Shown here in pieces: positions 10,618 to 22,376 of a stretch of 64,000 nucleotides of DNA. Source of the DNA: Cardiocondyla obscurior (taxonomy: Eukaryota; Arthropoda; Insecta; Hymenoptera; Formicidae). Location of the stretch: the NCBI RefSeq assembly GCF_019399895.1, contig NC_091870.1, positions 4,236,001 to 4,300,000 on the forward strand, given 5' to 3'. Below the pieces are notes generated by a model that saw only the letters and a program-made list of their open reading frames with translations, made no database searches and had not been told where the DNA came from. The first letter of the stretch is position 1, and every line of letters starts with the position of its first letter. Both the position numbers and the translations under genes were made by a program.

Positions 10618-11385
10618 TATATATAAATTAGTAATTTGTTTTTTTTTTTGTTTAATTTATTTGTAATTTGTAATTTTTTTATATAAATTTTGTAATAAAA
10701 ATACAAAAGTTCTTACAACAAAACTTTTTACAACCTTAATTAATACCTTTTTTTTTAATGAGATTGGGGAATGCATTTACGCACGATATATAGGTGCCGA
10801 TTACCTATATCTGTGTGGGACTCCTGCTAGTTAAACTACCCACCAAACCCCTTTCCTCAATTCCCGCTGAGTATGGATCTTCCTGTGCTCATAAGATAAG
10901 ACCTCAGATACATGATTATTACTTCCTTAGATCAGATCAAGCCTTGGACTTGTAGAGAAGGTAAAGTCCTCTTCCTGAATCGGGTTTAAATACAAAAATC
11001 GGAGATTACTCCTCTTCCGCATGGAGGTTTTAAGTACTTTATTGCTATTATTATCATTTCAGATTTTTTCTGTTAGCAAATCCGGGAGGCTACCCGAGCA
11101 CAGAAACCTCGCCAAGTCTACCAGAGAAGAGAAAGAGTCTTCTTGATTGACAATTTACTTAAGATCTTATGTTCGGTACTGAGGGCTCGCCTTTGTTGCA
11201 AGCGCGTGAGCGAGCCGGGCAACTAAAACCAGTTTGGCGCCACTTAGACTCGTCAGCGCTCTTTCAGCTTGTCCTTAGTGCTGATTCTGGCACTCAATAC
11301 CCAGATCCCATTCTGCGGAATACTAGAGTAATGGAAGGATGGAGTGGGAAAAGCACAACTGCTAGTATAACCGATTCATTCTTGC
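10618..11385. other. spacer without recognised gene
   Basis: AT-rich left part, then a more balanced segment (10760-11385) with several ordinary-looking frames, none over 80 codons and none with a recognisable motif. The segment could be a LINE or SINE tail on the minus strand (it contains GGGTAGTTTAACTAGCAGG there), but I could not confirm this. Confidence 0.5.
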
Positions 11386-11389
11386 GAGT

Positions 11390-12638
11390 TGTGCTAAATT
11401 TATTTATTTAATAAATTTGAAAACCATAACATCAAGATTTATAAATCATAAATTGCTCATTATCGAAGTCGGGGATGAACCCGCGATTCTGAGAGGAACG
11501 CAATAAACAAAAGAAATTTCACACCGGCTATAATTTAGCACAAATCAAATTCGGAATGTGAAGAGAAATTACGCATACGGTTCGCAATAGGGTAAACGCA
11601 ACGCACACGGAACGCGAGAAAGATACGCAACGCAACGGAACGCGAGAGAGATACGCAACGCAACGCGAGAAAGATACGCAACGCAACGCGAGAAAGATAC
11701 ACAGCGCACGCAAGAGAACGCAAAAAAATACTTTGGGCTGCCGGCACGCGGCGATAAAATGCCCACTTCCCGGTACCCCACCGAGAATGGATCGGCTTCC
11801 GAACTTTCCTAACACGCGCGCAGGACGTGTCACGACACTCGCGAATTCCTGCTCGAAACTCCCCCCTTTCACCCCGGGGCTCCACGCAACACGCTCGCAA
11901 ATACTCGCCGCACGCCGTCTTCACGTGATGGCTGCGACTTGACGTCCCACGTCGTGATAAACACGGCACTCCGCCGATTACAGCTTTTTCCCTCGGTGGC
12001 TGAATACACCCGGAGAGCCGGTATGGTCCCACGGCGCGGCGGAATTCGTCGTCGCCGTCCTCGAATCCGCGCTGATGCGGTACTCGCGCCGGCACCCCGT
12101 GCTGGTCACGTGATCGGTGGGTGATCGGCAGCTCCTTGCCGATTTTCTCAAAAGAGCTGTAGCTCAGGATTGCCAGCCCCTGGCCGGAACTTGTTTATTA
12201 AAACATGATTAATTTTTCGATACCGGGCGACTCCTGGCCTTTCGTCACGAAACGGCACTCACGGTACGGCACGTGATAACCGCGTGCTCAACAGCTCGCC
12301 GGTCGCTCTCCCTCGTCGTCAGTCCCGCCGGGCGGAAAATTCATGTGAGACTCGCTCGGCGAAATCACTCAAGCCCTTCACGGGCGGAAAATCCATGGGA
12401 GAAGTCTTCCCTGTCGGCGACAGCCTCCGCACTACCTCGTCGTCGGTCCCGTCGGCAGAGTTCGGCACCTCGGTCTCCGTGCGACTAACTTGAGACTCGC
12501 GAACGGGCCTGTTGCCAGGCCAACCGCGCCAACACAATACTCATTACGGTGTCGGTACCGCCAATTTTCGCGAGTCGGTAAATCGCCAGGTCGGTGAGCC
12601 GACACCGAAACCGCGAGATAACGCAGTTTTTCGTTACA
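11390..12638 (-). repeat. solo LTR, about 1.25 kb, possible GAGT target duplication
   Basis: On the minus strand the block begins TGTAACGAAAAACTGCG and its right two-fifths match 61058-61734 clearly, including the blocks GGTACGGCACGTGATA, AGCTCGCCGGTCGCT and GGGCGGAAAATT. The left end may be at 11390 (TGTGCTAAAT on the plus strand), because GAGT precedes it (11386-11389) and GAGT follows the right end (12639-12642). No coding sequence or primer site is seen, so a solo LTR of a Gypsy-like element is the simplest reading. Confidence 0.55.
11594..11710. repeat. minisatellite inside the solo LTR
   Basis: Four to five head-to-tail units of roughly 22-28 bp carrying AACGCGAGAAAGATACGC with small changes. 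They open spurious Arg/Ser/Val-rich frames on the minus strand. Confidence 0.85.
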
Positions 12639-12723
12639 GAGTATAGTCTTTAAGTGTGTGTGTCTACCCTGGGGGAGGCGGTTCTACACCACTTTCTTCT
12701 CTACGACTTTTTCCAATTTATTA

Positions 12724-15700
12724 TTATTGAAAGGCCATCAGGTGATTTAGAAGTCTAGTGCTTCCGTCCAGAGGTAGTGACTCATTGTCATCGCAATCAG
12801 AATAAGAAGGTAAAACAGTTACTTCTCCTCTTCTAACTCTTTCATCATTTTCTTTTTGTAGCATTACCTTCTCACAGAAGGTGGCAAAGGTTTCCTCTTT
12901 TTCTTTGTTTTCCATCGTTACTTGAATAATTCTATCCAAGCGTAAATTGGAGCCAATCTTAGAGACAAGTTCTTGTCTTTCTTCATTGAATGCTGGGCAC
13001 TCCATGACAGTATGCTCGGTAGTCTTCTCTGGCCTCACAGTGATGACACTTGGGCTTCCTTTCCTTTCCAAGACGGTGCAGGTACCTTCCGAAGCGTCCG
13101 TGGCCGGTGAAAATTTGAACGATTCGGAAGATAATATGATTGCTACTGTACATAGTCCATTGTTTCAAGTTATCTTTAATAGTCAAAATGGTTCTAATTC
13201 CCGCAGTATTTGGAGATGTAGACAGGTTTTCCTTCCATTGCTTAAAGATTGCCTTACGGCCCCGTTCTTTCAGTCTGCTTCTCATTACAACAGAAAGGTA
13301 GATGCCTCTATCTTTCCATTCTTGTATTATTTGATATCTGCCAGCTCTTTCTTTCATTACGAAGTTGAGAAAAGGCGAGCCAGCCAGTAATGTTGCCGCG
13401 TTGTGCGATACCGTTCTGTAGCATCTAGCCTGCCTGATGGCCAAATTCCTTAAAATCTGGCGAATGGTCCTTTCAGATTTCTTATTTCTACTAGTAACAT
13501 CCTTGGCGAATATAGGTGAACCATACGTAATCATGGATTGTACCACGTTTACATACAACTTCCTAATTCGCCTATTAGGTCCTTTTAAATTAGGCATAAG
13601 CCTTCCAAGGGCAAATAATGTCTTGTGAATTTTGGGGGCTAGCCTCGCAAAATGTTCACTGAACGTCCATCCGCTATCCAACGTTAACCCAAAATATTTT
13701 ATGTGGGCGTCAATCTGTACTACCGTGCCATCAACTCGCAACGTTATGTTGGGGGAACAGCGACTTTCCTTTCGTGGAAAAACATTGCCTCAGTTTTGAA
13801 GGATGAAACTAGTAGGCCCATGTTTTTGATTGTTTAGACAACACAAGACACTTCTAGTTCAGCAAGTGCCAAGTTGTCCGTCCAGTTCTGTTTTATTGAA
13901 AGGAGTAGAGTGTCATCCGCATATCATATGGTTGAGCATCCAACAGATAACGCAGTTCTAAGAACTTTGTCAAAACCGATGTTCCAGAGCAAAGGGCCTA
14001 GTACTGAGCCAACCCCACAGTTGATCGTTCTTTTGATGGTTTTGCCTTCCCTGTTCACGTATGTGAGGTTTCTTTTATGTAAATAATTCTTGACAATTCT
14101 CTGTAAATAGACAGGGATGCCAAAGGCTTGGAGAGCCTCAGTTATGACCATTCAGGGGAGGGAGTTAAAGGCGTTAGAAATATCAATTGCTACTGCCAGT
14201 ACTAGTTCCCCATCCTTGACTGCACCATCCACAGTTTCCCTTACTTTTGCAATTGCATCAATTGTGACCTTCCATTCCTAAAGCCGTACTAGTTAGGGTG
14301 TAGGTTACCTTCAACACTGAAAGATGACTCCATGTGCCTAATCAGTCTGGCTGCTATCACCTTTTTTAAACAGTTTATCCAGCTCATCTAAGAGGCAGAT
14401 TGGGCGATATGAAGAGGATGAATCAGGTGCCTTTCCTGGTTTAAGGAGTAAAACAAGCTTAGCTTGTTTCCATTCCGTAGGGAAATATCCCTTCTTGAGA
14501 CAACCATTGACAATCCCACAAATCTATTTACTCAAAAATTCTTCGGCAGCAAGTTTAAGAATTTTGCCAGGAATACCGTCCGGACCAGGTGCTTTGTTAG
14601 CTCCCAGTTTCATAATATGGTAAGCTAGCTCTTCTTTCTCTATATTCCAGCTTTCATCCTATTTATAATGGCCATCTATTTGTTCAATAGCGGGGCCATT
14701 GTCCATGGGAAAAAACGTCTATGATTTTTAGGAGTAGCAGTGGACATAGCGTTTCAACCACCGGGGCAGTCCAGGGGCGAATTTTCTCCAAGACTATTTT
14801 ATATAGTTTCTCCCATGGATCATTTTCAATGGTATTTAGAAGATCCTCCCAGTTTTTGGCCTAAGATTTGTCAATTGCTTTCTTAAGGGTCATCTTTGCG
14901 TCCTTGTACGCTTGATACCATTCATGAATGATATCCTGGTTTCTTTTCCTCGAGCGGACTTTGGAGAAGCCTTTCCTAGCGAAAATACCTTTTTGTCGTA
15001 ACTCGGTTATTTCTTCATTTCACCAGTAGGCAGCTCTTTTGGGCTTTCCTCTCTTAGCTTTGGGCATGGAAGCATCGCAAGCAACCTCAAAGGTTCTCCT
15101 GAGCCATGCAACTCCTGCTGTTGGATCATCATAGTTGGCTATAGGATCCTGCCAAGTGGCACCATCTAGGGATATTAGCAGTTCTTCTTCATCTAATTTG
15201 GCAATGGACCATTCCCTGTTACCAGTGCAACTGGAGAAATTACTGACCCTGAGGTCAGGAATCAGGTTCATGCAGATATATTTGTGGTCCAACAAAGTTT
15301 CTGTGTCTTCCACTTTCCATCCCATGATATTTCTGCAAGCCAAAGGAGAGGCCCAGGTCAGGTCAACGATAGACTCTCTCTTTCAGGCTATGCAGTTACT
15401 TACTTTCCCTTCATTGAGAAGGAATAGTCTTTCCTGTGCAGTCCAATCTTCTAGACATCGGCCTTTTCCATCCGTACCCGGAGAGCCCCAAGCCACATTT
15501 TTGGCATTAAAGTCTCCGGCCAAAACAATATGTTCAGATTGTACAGTTTCTATAGCTGTAGACAATTGAGCCAATCTGTTCTCATAGATTTCCAGCGTTA
15601 ATGCCGGTGACAGGTATACGCAAATAATTACATATTCCATCCACGTCACCCCAACAAATCCTCTTCTTGCTTTCCACAGAGCGCAGGGAGGGGAACAACC

Positions 15701-16010
15701 GTTTTAAATGATGGCTGACAAGTTCAGTAGACCTTCGACTCAGTTAGAATAATCCGAAGGAATTTTATAAGGTTTCGAGATCAATGTGATAACTGAAAAC
15801 CTTTCAGCCATTCTGTGTAGTAGTAGGTCTTGGGCCTGTCTGCAATGATTAAGATTTGTTTGTATAAAACGTATCCCTCTTTCCTTATTTCGACAATTCC
15901 GTCCTTTATTTCCACTTTCCCTTGCTTGGGAGAGCAAATGGTTTCGTGCATAGTTAGTTTTAAGGTTAGTTGTATCTATATGCAAGTAATATTATTTCAT
16001 TGAGTTCGGG
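12724..16010 (-). pseudogene. R1-type ORF2: endonuclease and reverse transcriptase, broken
   Basis: From the N-terminus: FIQTNLNHCRQAQDLL near 15870 starts the AP endonuclease; LAGDFNAKNVAWGSPGTDGKG near 15500 holds its GDFN motif. The fingers and palm are heavily shifted. GSVLGPLLWNI lies near 14010 and the YADD catalytic motif near 13910, directly preceded by an in-frame TGA. The best open piece (12983-13741) is the thumb and C-terminal domain (HIKYFGLTLDSGW; VVQSMITYGSPIFA). Near 13050 the frame shifts again into HTVMECPAFNEER, the H-C half of the terminal zinc motif whose CHHC half is in the other frame. The protein would nick target DNA and prime reverse transcription there. Confidence 0.88.
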
Positions 16011-16473
16011 CATCATGCCGGGCCAGAGCGCAGATGGCCACCTTCCCCCGGTAGTTAAAAAAAAAATTGTAATTTATAATTCATAAATCATTTCTAACTC
16101 ATTTCTGCTCAGTGCATCGTGGCCATTGCCATCGCAGAAACGACACGTTACCCTCCGAACAGTCGCTTATCATCTCCGTAATCTGCCACAGCCACAGCGA
16201 CTATTAATTAGCCGAGCATTCGTGGTCCATCCGTTAGTTAAATGCATTGAAATAGCCTTTGTCCGCGCCTGCTTATTGTATGATCACGAAATAATAATTA
16301 TTCGCAGGTAACCGCTAATGTTAGCGGCCCTTTCTCTATCCGCAACCTGGGGACGCGCTTGATTGCATGGGTATGCCCGTCAAGAAAAAATATGGGAGAG
16401 ACATGGGTATGTCATCAACTTTTTCCTTATCTGTCCAGTAGTGTAAATACGTATAAAGAGGTTAGCTTTACCT
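16011..16473. other. spacer between LINE ORF1 and ORF2
   Basis: About 460 bp without a gene. R1 elements usually have ORF1 and ORF2 overlapping or nearly so. A run of ten A residues at 16050-16059 on the plus strand suggests that something may have inserted here. Confidence 0.4.
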
Positions 16474-17880
16474 TTATTGTAATGCGCCACTTAGGGCAGG
16501 TTTTCTCGTTGGCGAGACCTTCCTAATTACTGCCGTCCTGGACGAGCAGTTTTTTTCCGCAATCTTGTGATTATAAGGAGCCTTCTTGGCCGCACATGCA
16601 GGGCATGCCGACTTCTGGGCAGAGGAATCAGCAGTTCTGTGCCCAGTTGCTCCACATCTATAACACGCACGGGTCCATCCAATTTGAATGTGTCCAGCAG
16701 CTGTTAGACCATTCGCTGCTTCCACTGGGCATTTCACCCAAGCGGTTCTCATTCTATCAGCCGAAGCTTTTAGTGGCATTACTCTGAATAAGTTTGCCTT
16801 GCAGCCTGTAATTGCCTCCAGAGTGGAGGCAATCTCTCCTTCATTGACTGAATCGTCAAGGCCTTTTAATCTAACTTCGGCCGTCTTTTTTGGAATGTAA
16901 GGCGTAACGTCTTCGTCATTGTCGAATATTTCCTCAAGAACCGACACGAGTCTTTTCGCTTTGATATTCGAATCCTCGCCGTGGATTTCAAATAGCAAAG
17001 CTCCCGTGACGGCACGCTTGGCGCGCATATCCTTGATGTCAAGTAGTTTAAGGTCGATCTTTCCCTTGGCAGTGGCGATAACAGCCGCTCTCCTTTCAGC
17101 AGGGCAGTTAATAATGACTGCCGCTGACTTGGGGACTCTTTTTGAATCAACCCTCTGTAATCCACGAGTAACATTTTTTGTTGTTCCATTCTTTGTTGAA
17201 GCAGGAGCCTTAATATTTTCTGCAGTCTTCTGTCTGCGCTTAAAGACCTTGGTCCAAGGAACCCTGTCCTGCTCAGTGGAAGCATTTTGCCTAGTAGCCT
17301 CATCCGTTTTGCTGCCTTTGGAGACAGGAGCCATAGACTTGTCTTTGACGTTATCAAGGGGAGCCGGTGCAAGGCAGCCCGTCTGTGAAGAGGCCTTGCC
17401 TACCTCATTGGATGTTTTTTGCCTTTTATGTGCAGTATCTTCCATGGTTTCGATTACCTTCCTTTTTGCCATCTCGCTTAGAAAAGCCATTGTGCGGCAA
17501 GCCGCCAACCTTAGAGTTTTGGCCAGGGTGCCTTTTAGCCCTATTGAGACGGTGGCCACTTGAAGGACATCCTTCATATCCTGTAGTACGTTACTTGCCA
17601 TATCCTCTATTGTCGACACTTTTGCCTCAGAGGCATACGTTTGTAATAATTGTGACAATTTCTCATTGTTTCGAATATGTAACTTGGCAGAAGCCGCCGT
17701 CCTGTGCTTGGCATCCTTGCCAAGCAGTGCCTGTTTTAAGAAGTCAGTTTCGTCTGATACCCCATCGTGTGAGTTAGAGTTTGTGGGTGTATGTGCCTCC
17801 AGAGTGACTCTGCATTTTTGTAATGCAGAGTCAATCCGTGGGGGAGACCCAGACCCCCCATTCTCCGAACAGTCCGCCAT
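16474..17880 (-). CDS. R1-type ORF1 (Gag-like RNA-binding protein)
   Basis: An intact 468-codon frame. I chose MADCSENGGSGSPPRIDSAL at 17880 as start because the 49 upstream codons are hydrophobic and Phe/Pro-rich, unlike a Gag, and lie in the leader. The N-terminal half is helical and rich in Lys, Ser and Thr; the middle (PKSAAVIINCPAERRAAV, then KLLDIKDMRAKR) matches the conserved core of R1/Jockey ORF1 proteins, ending in EAITGCKANLFRVMPLK. The C-terminus has CYRCGATGHRTAD and then CPACAAKKAPYNHK...C; the first knuckle's final Cys is replaced by Ser. The protein should bind LINE RNA in a particle. It is open although ORF2 is wrecked. Confidence 0.85.
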   Translation of the reverse strand: MADCSENGGSGSPPRIDSALQKCRVTLEAHTPTNSNSHDGVSDETDFLKQALLGKDAKHRTAASAKLHIRNNEKLSQLLQTYASEAKVSTIEDMASNVLQDMKDVLQVATVSIGLKGTLAKTLRLAACRTMAFLSEMAKRKVIETMEDTAHKRQKTSNEVGKASSQTGCLAPAPLDNVKDKSMAPVSKGSKTDEATRQNASTEQDRVPWTKVFKRRQKTAENIKAPASTKNGTTKNVTRGLQRVDSKRVPKSAAVIINCPAERRAAVIATAKGKIDLKLLDIKDMRAKRAVTGALLFEIHGEDSNIKAKRLVSVLEEIFDNDEDVTPYIPKKTAEVRLKGLDDSVNEGEIASTLEAITGCKANLFRVMPLKASADRMRTAWVKCPVEAANGLTAAGHIQIGWTRACYRCGATGHRTADSSAQKSACPACAAKKAPYNHKIAEKNCSSRTAVIRKVSPTRKPALSGALQ

Positions 17881-18245
17881 CCTGTAAGAAAGTAAAGGAA
17901 GAAAAAATAGATTAGGATGCCATGCATGTGGGGTAGAGTATGTGACGTGGTATGAAGAAGCAGGAGAAGAAAGTGGTTGAAAAATGGGGAAAAAAAACGA
18001 GTAAAAAAACAAAAAAGAAATTGTCAAGCATCAAACAAGATTTTAATATGTAATGTGAGAGAAAAGTAATTCAAGGTCTGCCTCAAGTACAATAAACGGC
18101 AGTTCATAATGTGGGTGGAAGACATAAATGCATGATTCCAAAAAAATAGCGGGGACCGTTGGGGGATAACCGTATAGCAAAGTTATACGGTCAAGCAGTT
18201 GAAGATAAGCAAAGGAAGGCTGCGGCGTAGGGGGTGTTTTGTGAC

Positions 18246-18358
18246 GATGTCAATCATTTACGATTCACACCGTGGTTTGCAATTTTAGTCTTTGATTTTT
18301 ATTTGTAACAACGTTTTTTATACACCGTCTATATGTGATTATTAAATTACTATTCTAG
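18246..18358. other. short AT-rich junction
   Basis: Separates the 5' side of the LINE from the BEL LTR that starts at 18359. No feature seen. Confidence 0.5.
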
Positions 18359-18987
18359 TGTCTATTTTGCGCTTTTAATTTATACGTTTCTACATCGAGT
18401 CGCCGCGTATAATAACGACAACGCCAGAAAGCGTATGATTCCCGCACAACGCCGAGAACGAACGATTCTAAATCGAGTCGCCGCGTATAATAACGACAAC
18501 GCCAACGCAAGGAATCGACGAAAACTCGAACGAGTGGAGACACATATTCGCGAATTATTCGCGGTGTAATTTTCACGATAACGCACTTTCGGATTAGATC
18601 TGAAATCGTATCGCGAACCTCGACAAGACTGCGATTCACTTTGCGATATTACGTGCAGACACGAATATTGTCAGCGACTGACTGACTCTCGCTCTCAACT
18701 TAGTCACCGAACCATCGACTCTCGTTAGTTTTAGAATTGAGCATAAAACGGGGTATATCGTACGTTAATTGGTAGGCTTCGCATAAAGAGAAATGTCGCG
18801 ATTGGTCGCTGAGATATTCAATAGGCGCGTCGAAACCTTTATCTCGACGTCGCGACATTGTAAATCTTAAAACAATGTGTCGCCATGCTGAAGTGAATTG
18901 CGTCTTTGTCGGAATTTAATGAAAAAATCTTATCTGTTTCTAAGTCGTGCACGACCGCTTAATACGCTTTTATTGTTCTACATAACA
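18359..18987 (-). repeat. 3' LTR of the second BEL/Pao element
   Basis: On the minus strand it runs from TGTTATGTAGAAC after a polypurine tract (AACGGGGGAAGAA, 18988-19000) to ...GCAAAATAGACA, giving TG...CA ends and 629 bp. Inside, about 34 bp (AAATCGAGTCGCCGCGTATA and on) occur twice, near 18395 and 18470, a 75-bp step tandem repeat. Confidence 0.75.
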
Positions 18988-19099
18988 TTCTTCCCCCGTT
19001 GAGAGGGTACCGATCAACCATTTATTCATATTTTCCGTCATACATTGTTCATTCGCTTGTTATATAATCGCCATATACATATAGAACGGGTACAAATAT

Positions 19100-22000
19100 T
19101 TATTTGTTGCATAGAAGAGGACACAAACATTTCGTAGTTCTTTTTAGTTCGCCATGTACCGTTTTTACGGTAGCCGCTCGGATTGTTCCGTCCTCTCCAG
19201 GATGAAGAGTTGCAATTCTGCCCAGCAACCATTTTATACATGGAAGGTTTTTGTCTTTGATTAGGACCATGGTTCCAACTTCGATTTTAATACCGTCTTT
19301 GTTCCACTTTGTCCGTTGTTGTAATTCATTTAGGTATTCCAGATTCCAACGGGACCAAAAATCTTGGCAAACTTTTATTATATGTTGCCATATAGACAAT
19401 TTATTATTTGGAACAGATACTAAATCAATTTCGGGCAAAGTAGTAATCGGTCTACCGATGAGACAATAAGCGGGAGACAATGCATTCAAATCGTTAGAGT
19501 CCGACGACAGAGAAGTAAGTACGCCGAGATGTAAGTAGGCCGAGATGTAAGTAGGCAGAGGAGTAAGTACAGAGAAGTAAGTAGGCCGAGAATTAAGTAC
19601 GCCTTCGATTTCTATGACAAAAGTATTGAGTTTCTTGAAAGTAAACAAAGTGTCGCCTACTACTCTCTTGAAATAATGTTTGAAAATTTTTACAGTTGAT
19701 TCCCACAATCCGCCGAAATGTGGGGCAGCAGGCGGTATAAAATGCCACGATATTTTAGTGTCAGACGCATATTGTAATACTAATTTTTTGTGTTGTTCTG
19801 AATTAAGTAACGCGTACAGATCTTTTAATTCGTTGTTTGCGCCTACAAAGTTTGTACCGTTATCGGAATATATTTTTTCTGGTACACCTCTTCGAGCGAC
19901 AAAACGTCGCAAAGCTGTTAAAAATCCGTCCGAAGAAAGATCGTTCACTACTTCTAAATGTATGGCCTTAACAGCCATGTATATAAATACGCATACATAT
20001 ATTTTTATTTTTGATCGGTTTCGATATTTCCGTTCTTTAATATAGAACGGACCACAATAATCTATGCCTATCTGTGCAAACGGAAACGTTTGGCGTACAC
20101 GAGCAGGTGGGAGATTTCCCATTTTGTATTCTACTGACTTTGCTATAAAGCGGTAACATTTTACGCAATTCCGAATTATTTTTCTGACCTGATTACGTCC
20201 ATCGAGTATCCAAAATTTACGTCGTAAGAGGAAAAGAGTTGTCTGTATGCCCGAATGAAAATGTTTTTCATGTAATTCTCGTATGATTTTGTTTGTTAAA
20301 TGATGCTGACTTGGAAGCAAAATCGGATGATTCTGTCCGAAACTTAAGTCGGACATCTGTAAACGACCGCCGACGCGAATTAAATCCCTATCATCCAAGA
20401 AAGGATTTAAGTTAATAAATTTGCCGTTATAAGGAGAACGTGCATCCTTTAAATTTTTAATTTCGTTAGAGAAGTATAGTCTTTGTAAAATTTTTAATAT
20501 ACGCGTCTCTGCTTCTTCTATTTCTTTAGCGCACAACAGACCGAGATTTTTTGTCTTAAATCGGAAACAGTAAGCGACTATACGACATAATTTCGAGAAA
20601 GAGGCATATTTTTTAAATATTGTTGGTTCATTAAACGCTATTACTAGACAAGTATTTGGTTTTAATTCCGGTATATCTATTTTTTGCAGTTTTCCGTGAT
20701 ACCATTTATTTTCATTTTTCTTCAGCCAAGATGGACCTTCATGCCATAACTTATTTTGTAAAAAAATATTTGGTAATTGACCTCTCGAAATTACGTCAGC
20801 CGGATTGTCTTCAGAACGTATATGTTTCCAATCAACCATGTTTGCGAGTTCTAATATTTTGATCACACGATTAGCTACATAAGTCTTTAATAAGTGTGGC
20901 GCTGTTTTAATCCAATGCAACACAATCGTAGAGTCACACCAAAAAACAACCTTTTCAATTGAGATATTAATCATTATTTTAACTTCGGCAAATAATTTTG
21001 CTAATAGTAATGCCCCGCATAATTCTAATCTTGGTGTTGTGACAGGTTTTATCGGTACTACACGTGACTTAGAACATAACAATTTATTATTAATCTTTCC
21101 GTTCTTTCCGATCGACCTGATGTAAAGACACGCGCCATAACCCACGTTACTCGCATTGCAAAAACCGTGTATTTGTACGTGAAAATAATTCTCAACTAGT
21201 ATCTTACGAGTATCTACCAAGATGTTATGTAGATTTTTTAGTTGTTCCGCGAATTCTATCCATTCTGTATATATGTTTTGAGGAATAGATTCGTCCCAAT
21301 ATATACCCGCTCGCCACACATCTTGCATTAACCTTTTTGCTTTCATAACTATTGGTCCTACTAAACCGATCGGATCGTAAACTCGCGCTATTTCAGACAA
21401 AATTTTACGTTTAGTTAACGTGCCGTGATTTTTGACGGGATGAGCCGAATAATAAATTTTGTCGTCATAAGTATTCCAGGATACACCTATCGTTTTTAAT
21501 GACTTATCATCGTCTAATGTCAAACTCTTATGTATCGCTTCATCCGATAAGTCATTGATCACTCGTAAGTCATTTGATGCCCATTGTCGAATAGTGAAAC
21601 CACCTTTTTTGAATAACTCGATCACCTCGTTCTTAATATCCCGTGCCTCTTTGATCGTATCCGCGCTTGTTAATAAATCGTCTACGTACATATGATTCTT
21701 TATTATTCCGGCTGCTCTTGGAAATGTATCATATTCGTCGTCCGCGAGTTTATGCATGGTTCGAATCGCGAGGAATGGAGATGACGAGATACCGAAAATT
21801 AACGTATTTAATTGATATGTGCGTACTTCGTTATTTTCACGCCACAGTATTCTCTAATAACGGCGATCCTCTTCGTTTACAAAAATTTGTCTATACATCT
21901 TTTCGATGTCTGCCGAAATTACGTAAGAATATAAGCGGAACCGAATTAAATGTGAGACAAATTTGTCTTGTATAGTAGGCCCGATCATCAAAATATCATT

Positions 22001-22376
22001 CAGTGAAATGCCGTTGTTTGATTTTGCTGATGCGTCAAATACCACTCGTACTTTGATTGTTTTACTAGACTCTTTGATAACTGCATGATGTGGCATATGA
22101 TATCCATTATCATCAGGATTTTCATCTAAAGACATGTGCCCTAAATCTTTATATTCATTTAAAATTTGTCTATATTCGGTCATTAAATTCGGGTCTGCAT
22201 TTAATTTTCGTTCTAAAGACAATAATCGCTTTAATGCGATCGATTGTGTTTCACCAATAAAATTATTCGACTCGCGGAATGGTAATTTAACGGTATATCG
22301 TCCGTCTAGTCTTCGAGTAACTGTGCGTGTATAAAAATCAAAACTTATAATATGAGTTTCACAAATGAGAATTACA
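19100..22376 (-). pseudogene. BEL/Pao pol (RT, RNase H, integrase, DUF5641) with a single in-frame stop
   Basis: The frame is continuous except for one TAA at 21854-21856, in the conserved block between EDRRY and RILWRENNEV. Before it: DGRYTVKLPFRESNNF, LGHMSLDENP, VRVVFDASAKS and SADIEKMYRQIFVNEED (reverse transcriptase). After it: MYVDDLLTSADTIKEA (catalytic DD), IHGFCNASNVGYGACLYI (RNase H, with Asn where Asp is usual), HEKHFHSGIQ...CVKCYR (integrase zinc finger), IGIDYCGP, YSDNGTNFVGA and PHFGGLWESTVK (integrase DDE), then a DUF5641 end. Inside integrase, between LNSRP and LSSDSNDLNALS, about 22 extra residues come from a minisatellite without breaking the frame. Truncation before the linker makes it inactive. 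Confidence 0.9.
19497..19612. repeat. in-frame minisatellite within integrase
   Basis: Five to six units of about 16 bp (GTAAGTAGGCCGAGAT and variants) on the plus strand. On the coding strand they add Tyr/Leu/Pro-rich residues (LPTYISAYLHLGVL). Confidence 0.85.

Larger units (their letters stand above)
12643..18245 (-). mobile_element. R1-clade non-LTR retrotransposon (LINE), decayed
   Basis: Reading on the minus strand: a 5' region from about 18245, ORF1 (17880-16474), a long spacer, ORF2 with endonuclease and reverse transcriptase modules (about 16010-12724), then a short 3' region up to the neighbouring solo LTR. ORF1 with Cys/His knuckles, an apurinic-type endonuclease before the reverse transcriptase and a C-terminal CCHC are the layout of the R1/Jockey group; the C-terminal sequence (TGHGRFGRYLHRLG and the end FCEKVM) points to R1. 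The exact 5' and 3' ends are not fixed. Confidence 0.85.
18359..22376 (-). mobile_element. second BEL/Pao element, 5'-truncated, one LTR
   Basis: On the minus strand the coding region starts within the linker before reverse transcriptase (CETH... near 22376), continues through integrase to 19100, and is followed by a C-rich tract (ATTCTTCCCCCGTT on the plus strand) and one LTR. No gag, protease or left LTR is present; the truncation abuts an unrelated GC-rich block at 22377. Confidence 0.88.

Noticed and set aside
11169..11411. 80-codon plus-strand frame
   Set aside because: No motif, no splice sites, and it runs into a probable LTR edge.
19497..19612. CRISPR-like short repeat array
   Set aside because: Units are contiguous without spacers, in a eukaryotic retroelement; a minisatellite.
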